Positions 1 through 8,773 of a stretch of DNA of 64,000 nucleotides are shown here, one piece after another. The notes under the pieces were generated by a model, which searched no databases, was not told where the DNA came from, and saw only the letters and a program-made list of their open reading frames with translations. The stretch comes from Mangrovimicrobium sp033283265 (GTDB lineage Bacteria > Pseudomonadota > Gammaproteobacteria > Pseudomonadales > Halieaceae). The stretch's first letter is position 1. Each line of letters begins with the position of its first letter. The position numbers were made by a program, and so were the translations under genes. Where the stretch lies: NCBI GenBank assembly GCA_033283265.1, contig JAWMQN010000003.1:1-64000 (forward strand), given 5' to 3'.

Positions 1-113
1 CGTTACTCACCCGTCCGCCGCTCTACTCATACCGAAGTACTTTCGCGCTCGACTTGCATGTGTTAGGCCTGCCGCCAGCGTTCAATCTGAGCCATGATCA
101 AACTCTTCAGTTC
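1..113 (-). rRNA. rrs: 16S ribosomal RNA, 5' end only
   Basis: The reverse complement contains the universal 16S 5' sequence AGAGTTTGATCATGGCTCAG, followed by the V1 region and the conserved GGCGGACGGGTGAGTAACG block. The mature 5' end should lie near base 113 by comparison with E. coli. The gene runs off the left edge, so only about 113 of roughly 1,530 bases are present. tyrS lies upstream in the same orientation, as in Pseudomonas. Confidence 0.97.
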
Positions 114-301
114 AATCTTTTACCTCTGCCCAATGGGCAAGAGGGGTCATTTGCGCGATTACCTCGCGATAACAACCAAATCTCGGCTCAGACACAATTC
201 GAAATCAAAGTTACATAAAACATGAATCAATGAGTCACTTGTTGTGTCTGAATAGTCGTACAACTATCCCAACAAGTGCCCACACATCTGTCTTCGTCTT
301 C

Positions 302-314
302 TTGTTAATCAGCC
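302..314 (-). promoter_or_regulatory. boxA-like antitermination element
   Basis: The minus strand reads GGCTGATTAACAA, matching 10 of 13 positions of the rrn boxA consensus TGCTCTTTAACAA. It sits downstream of the second promoter and just upstream of a TGTGTGGGCAC block, the same order as in the E. coli rrn leader. boxA loads Nus factors onto RNA polymerase for rRNA antitermination (established for E. coli). Confidence 0.55.
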
Positions 315-372
315 CCTAAAGCGCGCTGGCTTTGGGTTTCTGCTCAGGGGCATCCCTTGAGCGAGGAGGCGT

Positions 373-400
373 ATTATACAGAGCGCTTCCTGGTTGGCAA
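373..400 (-). promoter_or_regulatory. rrn promoter P2 (proximal)
   Basis: On the minus strand, -35 TTGCCA (395-400) is separated by 16 bases from a perfect -10 TATAAT (373-378). Immediately upstream (about 401-421) is an almost pure A/T tract of alternating A and T runs, the position and composition of an UP element that binds the RNA polymerase alpha subunit. Transcription would start near 366 and run leftward into 16S. Confidence 0.75.
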
Positions 401-446
401 CAAAATTTTTAAAAATTTTTCTGCCGTTTCCACTTTACCGAGCCTT

Positions 447-489
447 GAGAAATTCTCGCCAAGCTATTGAATGCTTTGGAGAAATTCTC
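447..489. repeat. two copies of GAGAAATTCTC, 32 bp apart
   Basis: The 11-base sequence GAGAAATTCTC occurs at 447-457 and again at 479-489. Each copy is itself an inverted repeat (GAGAA/TTCTC around one central base). The 32-bp centre spacing is about three helical turns, so both sites would lie on the same DNA face. They lie between the two rrn promoters, upstream of the P2 UP element and downstream of the P1 start. The function is unknown: they could be operators for a dimeric regulator, or structure in the leader RNA. Confidence 0.6.
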
Positions 490-535
490 TGGCCTGACCC
501 GTCGGATCAGACGCCGCCCCGGTGAAGGGACGCGA

Positions 536-564
536 ACTATACGCAGCGGGATCATACCGCGCAA
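536..564 (-). promoter_or_regulatory. rrn promoter P1 (distal)
   Basis: On the minus strand, -35 TTGCGC (559-564) and -10 TATAGT (536-541) are separated by exactly 17 bases. An A/T-rich UP-like tract lies at about 568-587. The sequence after the -10 is GC-rich (GTTCGCGTCCC), as expected for a stringently controlled rRNA discriminator. Tandem P1/P2 promoters about 160 bp apart resemble the E. coli rrn arrangement. Confidence 0.7.
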
Positions 565-673
565 GCCCTTTTTTAAAATAATTTGTGCAGCCACCCGCCG
601 GACGGCACAAAGACCGCAAATCAGGACGTTTTTCCGCCAAACACCCCTACGATCGACCAACAATTGCCCGCTG

Positions 674-1969
674 TCAGCCCAACTCGAACAGGTGGTATTT
701 CTTCTTCCCCAGGCGCACCAGAAAGTAGCGCCCAAAAAGTGCGAGCCCGGGCGCGAAGCATCCCGCCACATCGCCAATCTGCCCAGCCCCTACCGCACGC
801 CCATTAATAGTCACGGCATTGCGACCCAGTGCATCCTTGACCTGTTTGCCGGAAGGGGCCAGGCCAGCTTCGCTGAACATCTGGGTAAGTGTTTCCGGCA
901 AGCTGGCCTGGCTCATGCTGGAAGCGGGCAGCCCATCCTGTTTAAGCTGGCCGAAATCCTCCTCCGAGAGGGATTCGGTGGAACCGCTGAACAAGGCTTC
1001 CGTAATCCGTCGAGCTGCGGCCAGCCCCTTCTCTCCGTGCACAAGCTTCGTGACCTCTGCGGCCAATACCCCCTGCGCCTCTGGGCGCCCGGAGCGTTCT
1101 GCATCAGCCCGCTCAAGCTCGGCGATCTGACCCACATCGAGAAAAGTAAAGTACTTGAGAAAACGGTAGACATCGGCGTCCGCACATCCCAACCAGAACT
1201 GGTAGAACGCATAGGGCGAGGTCTTCGCCGGGTCCAGCCAGACGGCACCGGACTCTGTCTTGCCAAACTTGGTACCGTCAGACTTGGTAATAAGTGGCAC
1301 CGTCAGGCCAAACACCTGCTGCCCGTGCATACGCCGGGTCAGATCTATCCCACCGGTGATATTGCCCCACTGGTCCGAACCCCCGATCTGCAGGCTACAA
1401 CCATAGCGCCGATTCAGCTCCGCGAAGTCGTAGGACTGCAGAATCATGTAGGTAAACTCAGTGAAGCTGATACCGCTCCCTTCTCGCTCGATACGCTGCT
1501 TCACCGACTCCTTCTGAATCATTGCATTGACCGAGAAATGCTTGCCGATATCCCTGAGGAAGGTCAGAACATCCAGGCCTGCAGTCCAGTCGAGATTGTT
1601 CACGACCTCCGCCGAGGCTGTGCCGGCATCGAAATCGATAAAGCGCGAGACCTGGGCGCGCAACTTCTCTACCCACTGGCCGACCACGTCCGGGGTGTTT
1701 AGCTGACGCTCCGCCGCCTTGAAACTGGGATCGCCAATCAGGCCTGTAGCGCCTCCGACCAGAGCGAGGGGCTTGTGCCCGGCGAGCTGAAACCGGCGCA
1801 ACATGAGCAGGGGCACCAGGTGGCCGATGTGGAGGCTGTCAGCTGTCGGGTCGAAGCCCGAATACAGGGTGCGCGCGCCGCCGTCCAACCATCCGGCCAA
1901 CTCCGCCTCTCCGGCAATCTGGAAAATCAGTTCGCGGGCCTGAAGATCCGCAAGCAGTGCGCTACTCAT
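674..1969 (-). CDS. tyrS: tyrosyl-tRNA synthetase
   Basis: Charges tRNA-Tyr with tyrosine using ATP (class I aminoacyl-tRNA synthetase, cytoplasmic). The 431-residue product is close to E. coli TyrS (424). The class I HIGH motif is at residues 47-50 (SLHIGH), and the KMSKS-type loop appears as KFGKT at 234-238. The C-terminal 75 or so residues form an S4-like RNA-binding domain. The ATG at 1969 gives a normal N-terminus. It lies directly upstream of the rRNA operon in the same direction, as for P. aeruginosa tyrZ. No clear terminator separates it from the rrn promoters. Confidence 0.97.
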   Translation of the reverse strand: MSSALLADLQARELIFQIAGEAELAGWLDGGARTLYSGFDPTADSLHIGHLVPLLMLRRFQLAGHKPLALVGGATGLIGDPSFKAAERQLNTPDVVGQWVEKLRAQVSRFIDFDAGTASAEVVNNLDWTAGLDVLTFLRDIGKHFSVNAMIQKESVKQRIEREGSGISFTEFTYMILQSYDFAELNRRYGCSLQIGGSDQWGNITGGIDLTRRMHGQQVFGLTVPLITKSDGTKFGKTESGAVWLDPAKTSPYAFYQFWLGCADADVYRFLKYFTFLDVGQIAELERADAERSGRPEAQGVLAAEVTKLVHGEKGLAAARRITEALFSGSTESLSEEDFGQLKQDGLPASSMSQASLPETLTQMFSEAGLAPSGKQVKDALGRNAVTINGRAVGAGQIGDVAGCFAPGLALFGRYFLVRLGKKKYHLFELG

Positions 1970-2126
1970 GGGTATATCTCGCAGTTAAATGGGGGGTCCC
2001 CAAAAAGAAGGGCGCCAACCATACAACACCCCCCTATAAAATCAAACTTGGGCCAAAGATTTGTTTGGCAGGGCTTGAATCTTATATATACTCGCTAATA
2101 ACTATAACCGCATATATACACGGGAC

Positions 2127-3548
2127 ATGTCTGCAGCGAATCGACCGCGGGGGGCCACCGCGCTTCGCCAAAACCAGCCACGCACCATCGCATTGCCTCT
2201 GAACCAGTTCAATCTGGTCAAGGGACACCTGGCGGTGGGTGCCGCGCTGCTGGCGGGGATCGTTACCGCAATCAACATGCAATCGGGCACTGGCGCTGGC
2301 CAGCAAGCCGATGTTGAAGCCCTGCTAAACCCTGTCGCGCAGCCGACCAGCCGAATCACCACACCTGCCGCCACCGAGCTGACCCTGGCCGCCAATATCG
2401 AGCCAGAGGTGCCTGCCTGGCAACCGGACTGGGTAGAAGAGACGGTCCGTTCCGGCGACAACCTCTCGCTGATCTTCAAACGTGCCGGCTATAGCATGCA
2501 GGACGTACACGAGGTCACCAGTTCACCCGACGGCAAGGAGCTGGCCAGGATTTATCCGGGCCAGACCATCGCATTCCAGGGCGACGAAGAAGGCAGGCTG
2601 GTGGCGGTGCGCTACGAGAAGAATGCCCTCGAGACCATCCAGTACAGCCTCGGTGAAGAAGGCTTCGTACGCGAAGTTACCACGCGCGAGCCGGAAATCC
2701 GCCAATCCACTGCGGCAGGGGTGATCACGTCGTCGCTGTACATGGCCGGCCAGGATGCGGGGCTGTCCGTTAACACCATTATGGACATGGCCAACATCTT
2801 TGGCGGCGTGATCGACTTTGTCGGCGACCCGCGCAAGGGCGATACCATGGAAGTGGTGTATGAAGAAGCCTGGATAGACGGCCAGAAATACTCTGACGGG
2901 GCTATTCTGGCCGCCTCCTATACCAACCAGGGGAAAACCTACACGGCCTACCGCTACACCGACAATAACGGCGATGTCGGTTATTACAGCGAGGATGGCC
3001 TCAGTATGCGCCGCGCCTTCCTGCTGGCACCTGTAGACTTCACCCGTATCAGCTCGAATTTCAACCCCAAACGCCTGCACCCGGTTCTCGGCACCCTGCG
3101 CCCCCATCGCGGGACTGATTACGCCGCCCCCACCGGCACGCCCGTTTACGCTGCAGGCGATGGGAAAGTGGTCAAAGCCGGCTACTCCCGGGCCAATGGC
3201 AACTACGTTTTCATCAAGCACGGTGACCAGTTCGAGACCAAGTACCTTCACCTGCACAAACGCTCTGCCGGTGTCGGCCAGAAGGTGCAACAGGGGGATG
3301 TCATCGGCACAGTCGGCTCTACCGGGCTTGCCACCGGCCCCCACCTGCACTACGAATTCCTGATGAATGGTGTGCACCGCAACCCGCGCACGATTCACCA
3401 GCACCTGCCCAAAACCAAAACCCTTCCGGAGTCTGAAATGGCTTCCTTCAGGGCTGCTATCGCAGAGACTTCCACCCTGCTGGCGGAAGTTCGCGAGCAA
3501 CAAAACACGCAACTGGCGCTGAACGACAAGCCCAAAAACCACGGATGA
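2127..3548 (+). CDS. M23 family murein DD-endopeptidase (MepM/YebA-like)
   Basis: Predicted zinc peptidase that cuts peptidoglycan cross-links in the periplasm. The 473-residue product has one N-terminal membrane segment (about 32-50), an OapA/LysM-like region (about 105-150) and a C-terminal LytM/M23 domain. The zinc ligands are visible as HRGTD (H327, D331) and HLH (H406, H408), so the domain looks catalytically intact. It is divergent from tyrS, and its stop overlaps the anmK start by 4 bases (ATGA), which implies coupled translation with a peptidoglycan-recycling enzyme. The same pair occurs next to tyrS and rRNA in Pseudomonas. Confidence 0.92.
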   Translation: MSAANRPRGATALRQNQPRTIALPLNQFNLVKGHLAVGAALLAGIVTAINMQSGTGAGQQADVEALLNPVAQPTSRITTPAATELTLAANIEPEVPAWQPDWVEETVRSGDNLSLIFKRAGYSMQDVHEVTSSPDGKELARIYPGQTIAFQGDEEGRLVAVRYEKNALETIQYSLGEEGFVREVTTREPEIRQSTAAGVITSSLYMAGQDAGLSVNTIMDMANIFGGVIDFVGDPRKGDTMEVVYEEAWIDGQKYSDGAILAASYTNQGKTYTAYRYTDNNGDVGYYSEDGLSMRRAFLLAPVDFTRISSNFNPKRLHPVLGTLRPHRGTDYAAPTGTPVYAAGDGKVVKAGYSRANGNYVFIKHGDQFETKYLHLHKRSAGVGQKVQQGDVIGTVGSTGLATGPHLHYEFLMNGVHRNPRTIHQHLPKTKTLPESEMASFRAAIAETSTLLAEVREQQNTQLALNDKPKNHG

Positions 3549-4672
3549 GCGACGCGAACCGCAGGCTGTACATCGGCCTGCTGTCAGGCACCAGCATTGA
3601 TGCCATCGACTGCGCCCTAGTGGCTATCGATGGCGGTGTCGAGCTGTTACGCACCTACGAGCACCCCATCCCCGCCTCGATTCGCCAGGAAGTTGCCGCG
3701 ATCAGTCACAGTGGCGAGGATGAAATCGAGCGCCTGGGCGTCCTCGACCGCCAACTCGGGGCACTGTTCGCCGAGGCCGCAACAACTATTCTCACGGCTG
3801 CAGGGCTGCGTCCAGCCCAGATAAGCGGTCTCGGCAGCCACGGGCAGACCATTCGCCACCGCCCCATCTCCGGAGGCCACGATCCCGAGACCAGCTTCAC
3901 ACTGCAAATTGGCGACGCGAACACCATTGCCGAGATCACCGGCATCACCACGGTTGCGGACTTCCGCCGCCGCGATATCGCCGCCGGCGGTGAGGGAGCC
4001 CCGCTGGCTCCGGCCTTTCACGCCCACGCCTTTTCCGCCGACGCCACCGGCCGGGCCATCGTCAATATCGGCGGGATTGCCAACATCAGCCTGCTCGACG
4101 GCTGCCGCCTGAAGGCCGGTTTCGACTGCGGGCCAGGCAATACACTGATGGACCTGTGGATCGATCGCCACCGCGGCCTGAACTACGACCGGGATGGTCA
4201 GTGGGCCGCGGCAGGGGCAATCCACCAGGGGTTGCTGCAATTGCTATTGGCCCACCCCTACCTGCAGCGGTCCGGCCCGCGAAGCACCGGCAAGGAGGAC
4301 TTCAACCTCGCCTGGCTGGACTCGGTGCTCGCCGCGACTGGACCGGTGGCGCCCGAGGACGTACAGGCGACGCTCTGCGAATTCACAGCGGTGACGATTG
4401 CGCAACCGATCGGCAGCTCCGACTGGCCCATTGACGAGGTCTTCATCTGCGGAGGCGGCGCCTACAACTACCAGCTCATGCGACGCCTGCAACACCATCT
4501 CGGCGAGCGCCCGGTCGCATCCACGACAACTCTGGGAATCGCCCCAGAGTGGGTCGAGGCGGCGGCTTTTGCGTGGCTGGCCCAGCGCACCCTGGACAGG
4601 TTGAGCGGCAATGCGCCGGCGGTCACCGGCGCGCGGGGGGAGAGAGTTCTGGGAGCTATCTTCCCAGCCTGA
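3545..4672 (+). CDS. anmK: anhydro-N-acetylmuramic acid kinase
   Basis: Phosphorylates and hydrolyses 1,6-anhydro-MurNAc to MurNAc-6-phosphate during cell-wall recycling in the cytoplasm. The 375 residues match the family length. Typical motifs are the N-terminal LLSGTSIDAID (phosphate binding), SHGQTIRHRP, NIGGIANIS and FDCGPGNTLMD. The start overlaps the M23 peptidase stop by 4 bases. The downstream erpA is convergent with only 4 bases between stops. amgK and murU (41118-42146, 40438-41121) serve a second branch of muramic acid recycling in this window. Confidence 0.96.
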   Translation: MSDANRRLYIGLLSGTSIDAIDCALVAIDGGVELLRTYEHPIPASIRQEVAAISHSGEDEIERLGVLDRQLGALFAEAATTILTAAGLRPAQISGLGSHGQTIRHRPISGGHDPETSFTLQIGDANTIAEITGITTVADFRRRDIAAGGEGAPLAPAFHAHAFSADATGRAIVNIGGIANISLLDGCRLKAGFDCGPGNTLMDLWIDRHRGLNYDRDGQWAAAGAIHQGLLQLLLAHPYLQRSGPRSTGKEDFNLAWLDSVLAATGPVAPEDVQATLCEFTAVTIAQPIGSSDWPIDEVFICGGGAYNYQLMRRLQHHLGERPVASTTTLGIAPEWVEAAAFAWLAQRTLDRLSGNAPAVTGARGERVLGAIFPA

Positions 4673-4676
4673 TCGA

Positions 4677-5030
4677 TCAGATCGAGAAGGAAGCGCCGCA
4701 ACCGCAGGTCGTGGTTGCATTGGGATTGTTGATCACAAAACGCGAGCCTTCGAGGCCCTCCGTGTAATCCACCTCCGAGCCGACAAGGTACTGGTAACTC
4801 ATGGGGTCGACCAGCATGGTGACGCCACCGGCCTCTATCACTGCGTCGTCCTCTGCGGACTCCTCCTCGAAGCTGAAGCCGTACTGAAAGCCGGAGCAGC
4901 CTCCGCCAGTGATGTACACGCGAAGTTTCAGCGCTTCATTTTCCTCCTCCGTCACCAATTGCCGCACTTTGCGGATGGCGCTGGCTGTGAGGTTGATGCT
5001 GGAGGGGTTAAAGGACTCAGCGACAGACAT
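4677..5030 (-). CDS. erpA: iron-sulfur cluster insertion protein ErpA
   Basis: A-type carrier that delivers Fe-S clusters to apo-proteins. The 117-residue product has the three conserved cluster cysteines at C45 (GGGCSG), C109 and C111 (the CGCG motif near the C-terminus), as in E. coli ErpA (114 aa). It is transcribed alone, from a good promoter at 5081-5109, and ends 4 bases from the convergent anmK. Confidence 0.97.
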   Translation of the reverse strand: MSVAESFNPSSINLTASAIRKVRQLVTEEENEALKLRVYITGGGCSGFQYGFSFEEESAEDDAVIEAGGVTMLVDPMSYQYLVGSEVDYTEGLEGSRFVINNPNATTTCGCGASFSI

Positions 5031-5080
5031 ATTGCCTACTCGAGGCCCGCGGGGGGCCGTTGAACTACCAATGGAAGGTG

Positions 5081-5109
5081 ATTATCTAAAACCCGAGTAA
5101 ATTGGTCAA
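5081..5109 (-). promoter_or_regulatory. promoter of erpA
   Basis: On the minus strand, -35 TTGACC (5104-5109) and -10 GATAAT (5081-5086) are separated by 17 bases, close to the sigma-70 consensus. The predicted start leaves a leader of about 45 bases before erpA. It lies in the gap after the stop of the upstream 248-codon gene, so erpA can be expressed independently of that gene. No IscR site was identified with confidence. Confidence 0.65.
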
Positions 5110-5127
5110 CTTATCCTTGTGAGCCAT

Positions 5128-5874
5128 CTAGCGGCCGACACTGACGAAACGGTCCTTCGGCTCCCAGGCAAAGCGATCCCTCGCCTCCATCTTGCGGGGT
5201 TGGCTGGCAGTCGCTTCCACACTGACCCCGACCGGCTCAAAGCCCTGCGGCAGGGTGAGCACACCCTCGATGGACTGGAAGTAACGAAAGCGCAGCTCGA
5301 TCGATTCACCTTCGACATCCCCACTGAGCGCGGATAGCGGGTAGCTGGTATCCGCACCAGCCTCGACACCGAATATCTCGACCTTCAGCTTTCCCTCGAG
5401 CTGCGAATGCTTGCGTGACTCCTGCTGGGCAACGATACGGAAGGCGAACTGGCGCTCACCCTCGAGTGTCACCAGCTCCAGCGGGCGCAGGCTCAGGCCC
5501 TGGGCGATCTCGCCCGGCGTCATCAGGCTGCGGTAAAAACGCATCCCTTCCTCGAGCGAGGCGATCTCCTCCCGCTGGACCGCCAGGTCCTTGCGCACCA
5601 TCTCCAGGGCACTGGCGTCGACCGCCGCGCGGGTGCGCTGAACGGCAAGCTCGGATTCCAGGCTGGCGATGCGCGCTTGCAGGCGAGGCACTTCCTCCTG
5701 GAGGAAATGGTATTGCCCCGGGTCGATGCCCATCCCGCTGTAAGCCGCCTTCTCGCCGAGGTAGAAAGCCCCGGCGAGCAGCAGCATGGCGACCAGCCCA
5801 CTGACCAGCAGCAACATCCGCAATCGGCGCTGCGTGTATTCCTCAACTACCAGTTCACTGATCCGTGTGAGCAT
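5128..5874 (-). CDS. membrane-anchored coiled-coil protein (DUF6776-like)
   Basis: Function unknown. The 248-residue product has a short basic N-terminus, one membrane segment (about residues 19-40), a predicted coiled coil (about 55-115, rich in Leu/Glu/Arg/Gln heptads) and a C-terminal mixed domain (about 120-248), probably periplasmic. A protein of the same layout sits between erpA and argC in Pseudomonas (PA0664 region), so the family call rests on synteny and architecture. It follows argC by 8 bases on the same strand and is probably cotranscribed with it. Confidence 0.75.
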   Translation of the reverse strand: MLTRISELVVEEYTQRRLRMLLLVSGLVAMLLLAGAFYLGEKAAYSGMGIDPGQYHFLQEEVPRLQARIASLESELAVQRTRAAVDASALEMVRKDLAVQREEIASLEEGMRFYRSLMTPGEIAQGLSLRPLELVTLEGERQFAFRIVAQQESRKHSQLEGKLKVEIFGVEAGADTSYPLSALSGDVEGESIELRFRYFQSIEGVLTLPQGFEPVGVSVEATASQPRKMEARDRFAWEPKDRFVSVGR

Positions 5875-5882
5875 GGGATCCC

Positions 5883-6914
5883 CTAGGGCATCAGGCCCAC
5901 CTGTGCCAGCCCGGTTGCCTCCGGCAATCCGAACATGATGTTCATATTCTGCACGCCCTGTCCGGAGGCGCCCTTCACCAGGTTATCGATGACCGACATC
6001 ACCACCACCGTGTCGCGCTGCTGTGGTACCTGTACGGAAATCCGGCACTGGTTCGCGCCACTCACGGTACGGGTCTGCGGGAAGACACCCGCGGGCAACA
6101 CGTCGACGAAGGGCTCGTTGGCGTAACTCTCTTCAAACAGCGCCTGGATATCCTGGCCCGCGTTGGTCAGGGTGGCAAACAGGGTGGCGTGGATGCCGCG
6201 GCTCATCGGCAGCAGGTGGGGGACGAAGGTAAGCTGCACCGCGTGCCCCGCGAGCCCGGCCAGTTCCTGCTCGATTTCCGGCAGGTGGCGATGGCCAGCC
6301 ACCCCGTAAGCCTTGAAGCTGCCGTAGACCTCGGTCAACAGGTTGTCGATCTTGGCCTGGCGCCCGGCACCGCTGGCGCCTGAGGCCGCGCTGGCAATCA
6401 GGTGCTGGGAGTCCACCAGGTCGTTGCGCAGCAGCGGCAACAGGCCGAGGATGATGGCGGTGGGGTAGCAGCCAGGGCAGGCCACCAGTTGCGCCCCGGC
6501 GATACGCTGGCGATTGATTTCCGGCAGGCCGTATACGGCGTTCTGCAGCAACTCGGGGCTGCTGTGCTCCTCGCCATACCAGCGGGCGAACACCTCGGGG
6601 TCGCGCACGCGGTAGTCCGCCGAAAGGTCGATCACCCGCGTCCCAGCTGCCAGCAGAGCCGGCACGGTTTGCATGGCAACCGCGTGCGGGGTGGCGAAGA
6701 ACACCACGTCACAGGCGGCGAGCACTTGCACATCGGTATCCGTAAACACCAGATCGTAGTGGCCGCGCAGGTTGGGGTACATCTCGTCGACCCGGCGCCC
6801 CGCCTCGGAGCGCGAGGTGATCGCGACCACCTCTGCCTGGGGATGAGCCGCCAGCAGGCGCAGCAGTTCCACACCTGCGTAGCCCGTTCCTCCAACTATT
6901 CCAACCTTGATCAT
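5883..6914 (-). CDS. argC: N-acetyl-gamma-glutamyl-phosphate reductase
   Basis: Third step of arginine synthesis: NADPH-dependent reduction of N-acetylglutamyl-phosphate to the semialdehyde. With the start at 6914 (MIKVGIVGGTGYAG) the product has 343 residues. This start is preferred over an in-frame codon 45 bases upstream because the Rossmann strand then begins at residue 2. The catalytic cysteine is C149 in ACPGCYPT, and the GHRHLPEIEQ segment is present. A promoter is proposed at 6969-6996. The gene is divergent from the ClC channel. Confidence 0.96.
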   Translation of the reverse strand: MIKVGIVGGTGYAGVELLRLLAAHPQAEVVAITSRSEAGRRVDEMYPNLRGHYDLVFTDTDVQVLAACDVVFFATPHAVAMQTVPALLAAGTRVIDLSADYRVRDPEVFARWYGEEHSSPELLQNAVYGLPEINRQRIAGAQLVACPGCYPTAIILGLLPLLRNDLVDSQHLIASAASGASGAGRQAKIDNLLTEVYGSFKAYGVAGHRHLPEIEQELAGLAGHAVQLTFVPHLLPMSRGIHATLFATLTNAGQDIQALFEESYANEPFVDVLPAGVFPQTRTVSGANQCRISVQVPQQRDTVVVMSVIDNLVKGASGQGVQNMNIMFGLPEATGLAQVGLMP

Positions 6915-6968
6915 GTGCGTAACCCTTTTCTGACTCCTGGCCCACCGTCGCTGGGGCATGGGCCGCGT

Positions 6969-6996
6969 AGTATAAAGGCATTCACCGGGCGATTAA
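6969..6996 (-). promoter_or_regulatory. candidate promoter of argC
   Basis: On the minus strand, TTAATC (6991-6996) and TATACT (6969-6974) are 16 bases apart. The -10 is good and the -35 weak. A start near 6962 would give a leader of about 48 bases before argC. An ArgR site was not recognised. Confidence 0.45.
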
Positions 6997-7035
6997 CTGT
7001 TAATATTGACCGCGTCTACCTGACCAGCGGTTCCC

Positions 7036-8769
7036 GTGCAGAAATTCATCCGCCAGTATCGCAACTATCTCACGCGCTACGATTCGCTACTCGCCTACGC
7101 GCTGCTCGGCGTGTTCGGGGGCGTAGCCTCAGGACTGATCATCATCGCCTTCGAGGATGCCATTATCGCCCTGGCCAATCTCTTGCGGGTGGGGGATAAC
7201 GGCGAGGGTTTCGAGGCTCTGCCCGAACACTGGCGCTTCGGGCTCCCCGCCCTGGGCGCACTGGCGCTCGGGTTCGCCTTCCAGTTCCTGCGGGCGGAGG
7301 ACAGGGAAACCGGCATCGTCCACGTGCTCAGCCGCATGCACTCCCACTACGGCGTGCTGCCGGCACGCAATGCACTGGTGCAATTCATCGCCGGGGCGTT
7401 CGCCCTTGCCACCGGGCAATCCGGTGGGCGCGAGGGGCCCGGGGTGCACCTCGGCAGCGCGGTGAACAGTCTCATCGGGCAGCGCCTCGCACTGCCCAAC
7501 AACAGCCTGCGCATGCTCGCCGCCTGCGGCACGGCGGGCAGTATCGCCACCGCGTTCAATACCCCGCTGGCCGGGGTGATCTTCGCCATGGAGGTGATTG
7601 TCGCGGAGTACACCGTGGCCGGTTTCATCCCGGTGATACTCGCCGCGGTATCCGCGGTGGCGATCAAGCGCACCATCGACCCGGAGGGCGTCGCCTTTGC
7701 CGTGCCGCCGCTGGAGCTCAGTTCACTGTGGGAGATTCCCTACATCATCCTGCTCGGTATCACCTGCGGCATGGCGGTGGTCGTGTTCATCCAGCTCAGC
7801 AAACGCACTGCGCGCCTGTCCCATGTCAACGTGATCCTGCGTTTTGCCGTGGCCGGCTGCATTACCGGCACGCTGGGGATTTTTGTCCCGCAGATCCTCG
7901 GCGTGGGCTACGACAGCCTGAATCTCGCACTTGGCGGGCAACTCGCGCTGGCCAGCCTGCTGGCGATAGCGGCGGCGAAAATCGTCGCCACGTCGATTAC
8001 CGCCGGGGTCGGCATCCCGGTGGGGATCATCGGTCCCAACGTCATGATCGGTGGCTGCATCGGGGGAATCTTCGGCCTGATCGGATTCCAGCTGATGCCG
8101 CAGTACGCGTCCGACCCGACACTTTACGTGGTGCTGGGGATGGCTGCCTGCATGGGGGCCGTGCTCAACGCCCCGCTCGCCGCGCTGCTGGCGGTGATCG
8201 AGCTGACCCACTCCATCGGGCTCAGCATGCCGGCCATGCTGGCGATTGTCGCTGCGACACTCACCAGCGGCGGGGTATTCAGCCAGCGCTCCCTGCACCA
8301 GACCATTTTGCGCCAGCTGCGGCGAACGGTTCCCGACGACCCATTGAACCAGCTGCTGCACCGGACTCACGTGGCCTCGATCATGGATACCCGCGTGGTG
8401 CGTGTGCCGACCCTGGTGACCGCCGAGGACCGTGTCACGCTGCTGGAATTCAGGCCCGAGTGGTGCCTGGTCAGCAAGGAGGGTGAGGACCTGTACCTGG
8501 TGCACGGCGGTGAGCTGCTACGGTGGCTCGAGGGCAATGCAAGTGAGGAGGCAGACATTACCGACGCGGGGATCCGCCGCTGGACCATCACCCGTGCGCC
8601 CCTGCAGGCGTCTCTGCGCCAGGCCCTCGACAGCATTACCCGCCATACCGTCGAGGCCGCCTGCATCTACGAGCGCAGCCGCCGCGCCAAGCAGCCGGTG
8701 CTGCACGGGGTCGTGACGCGGGAGAGTATCGATCAATTTGCCCTTGGCAGGCTGAGGACCGAGGATTAG
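7036..8769 (+). CDS. ClC family chloride channel/transporter with C-terminal regulatory domain
   Basis: Inner-membrane ClC protein of 577 residues starting with GTG. The first 400 or so residues are the polytopic ClC core, and the last 160 or so are a cytoplasmic CBS-type region. The second selectivity motif is intact as GGREGPGVHLGSA, including the gating glutamate, and the third is seen as GVGIPVGIIGPN. The first canonical motif GSGIP is replaced by ETGIV (in DRETGIVHVLSRM). The AMEV segment keeps a glutamate where exchangers have their proton glutamate. Whether it is a channel or a Cl-/H+ exchanger cannot be told from this. It is followed by hemJ after 4 bases. Confidence 0.9.
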   Translation: MQKFIRQYRNYLTRYDSLLAYALLGVFGGVASGLIIIAFEDAIIALANLLRVGDNGEGFEALPEHWRFGLPALGALALGFAFQFLRAEDRETGIVHVLSRMHSHYGVLPARNALVQFIAGAFALATGQSGGREGPGVHLGSAVNSLIGQRLALPNNSLRMLAACGTAGSIATAFNTPLAGVIFAMEVIVAEYTVAGFIPVILAAVSAVAIKRTIDPEGVAFAVPPLELSSLWEIPYIILLGITCGMAVVVFIQLSKRTARLSHVNVILRFAVAGCITGTLGIFVPQILGVGYDSLNLALGGQLALASLLAIAAAKIVATSITAGVGIPVGIIGPNVMIGGCIGGIFGLIGFQLMPQYASDPTLYVVLGMAACMGAVLNAPLAALLAVIELTHSIGLSMPAMLAIVAATLTSGGVFSQRSLHQTILRQLRRTVPDDPLNQLLHRTHVASIMDTRVVRVPTLVTAEDRVTLLEFRPEWCLVSKEGEDLYLVHGGELLRWLEGNASEEADITDAGIRRWTITRAPLQASLRQALDSITRHTVEAACIYERSRRAKQPVLHGVVTRESIDQFALGRLRTED

Positions 8770-8773
8770 TCGC

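Larger units (their letters stand above)
114..529 (-). other. rRNA operon leader region
   Basis: This gene-free stretch between tyrS and 16S reads as the transcribed rrn leader. On the minus strand it carries a boxA-like element followed by a block close to the E. coli leader segment TGTGTGGGCAC, then sequence leading to the 16S 5' end. A second promoter (373-400) lies inside it. No protein-coding frame here looks real. RNase III processing stems cannot be judged because the 3' side of 16S is outside the window. Confidence 0.75.

Noticed and set aside
590..673. Terminator between tyrS and the rrn promoter P1
   Set aside because: I looked for a GC stem with T tract on the minus strand and found only weak, interrupted pairings.
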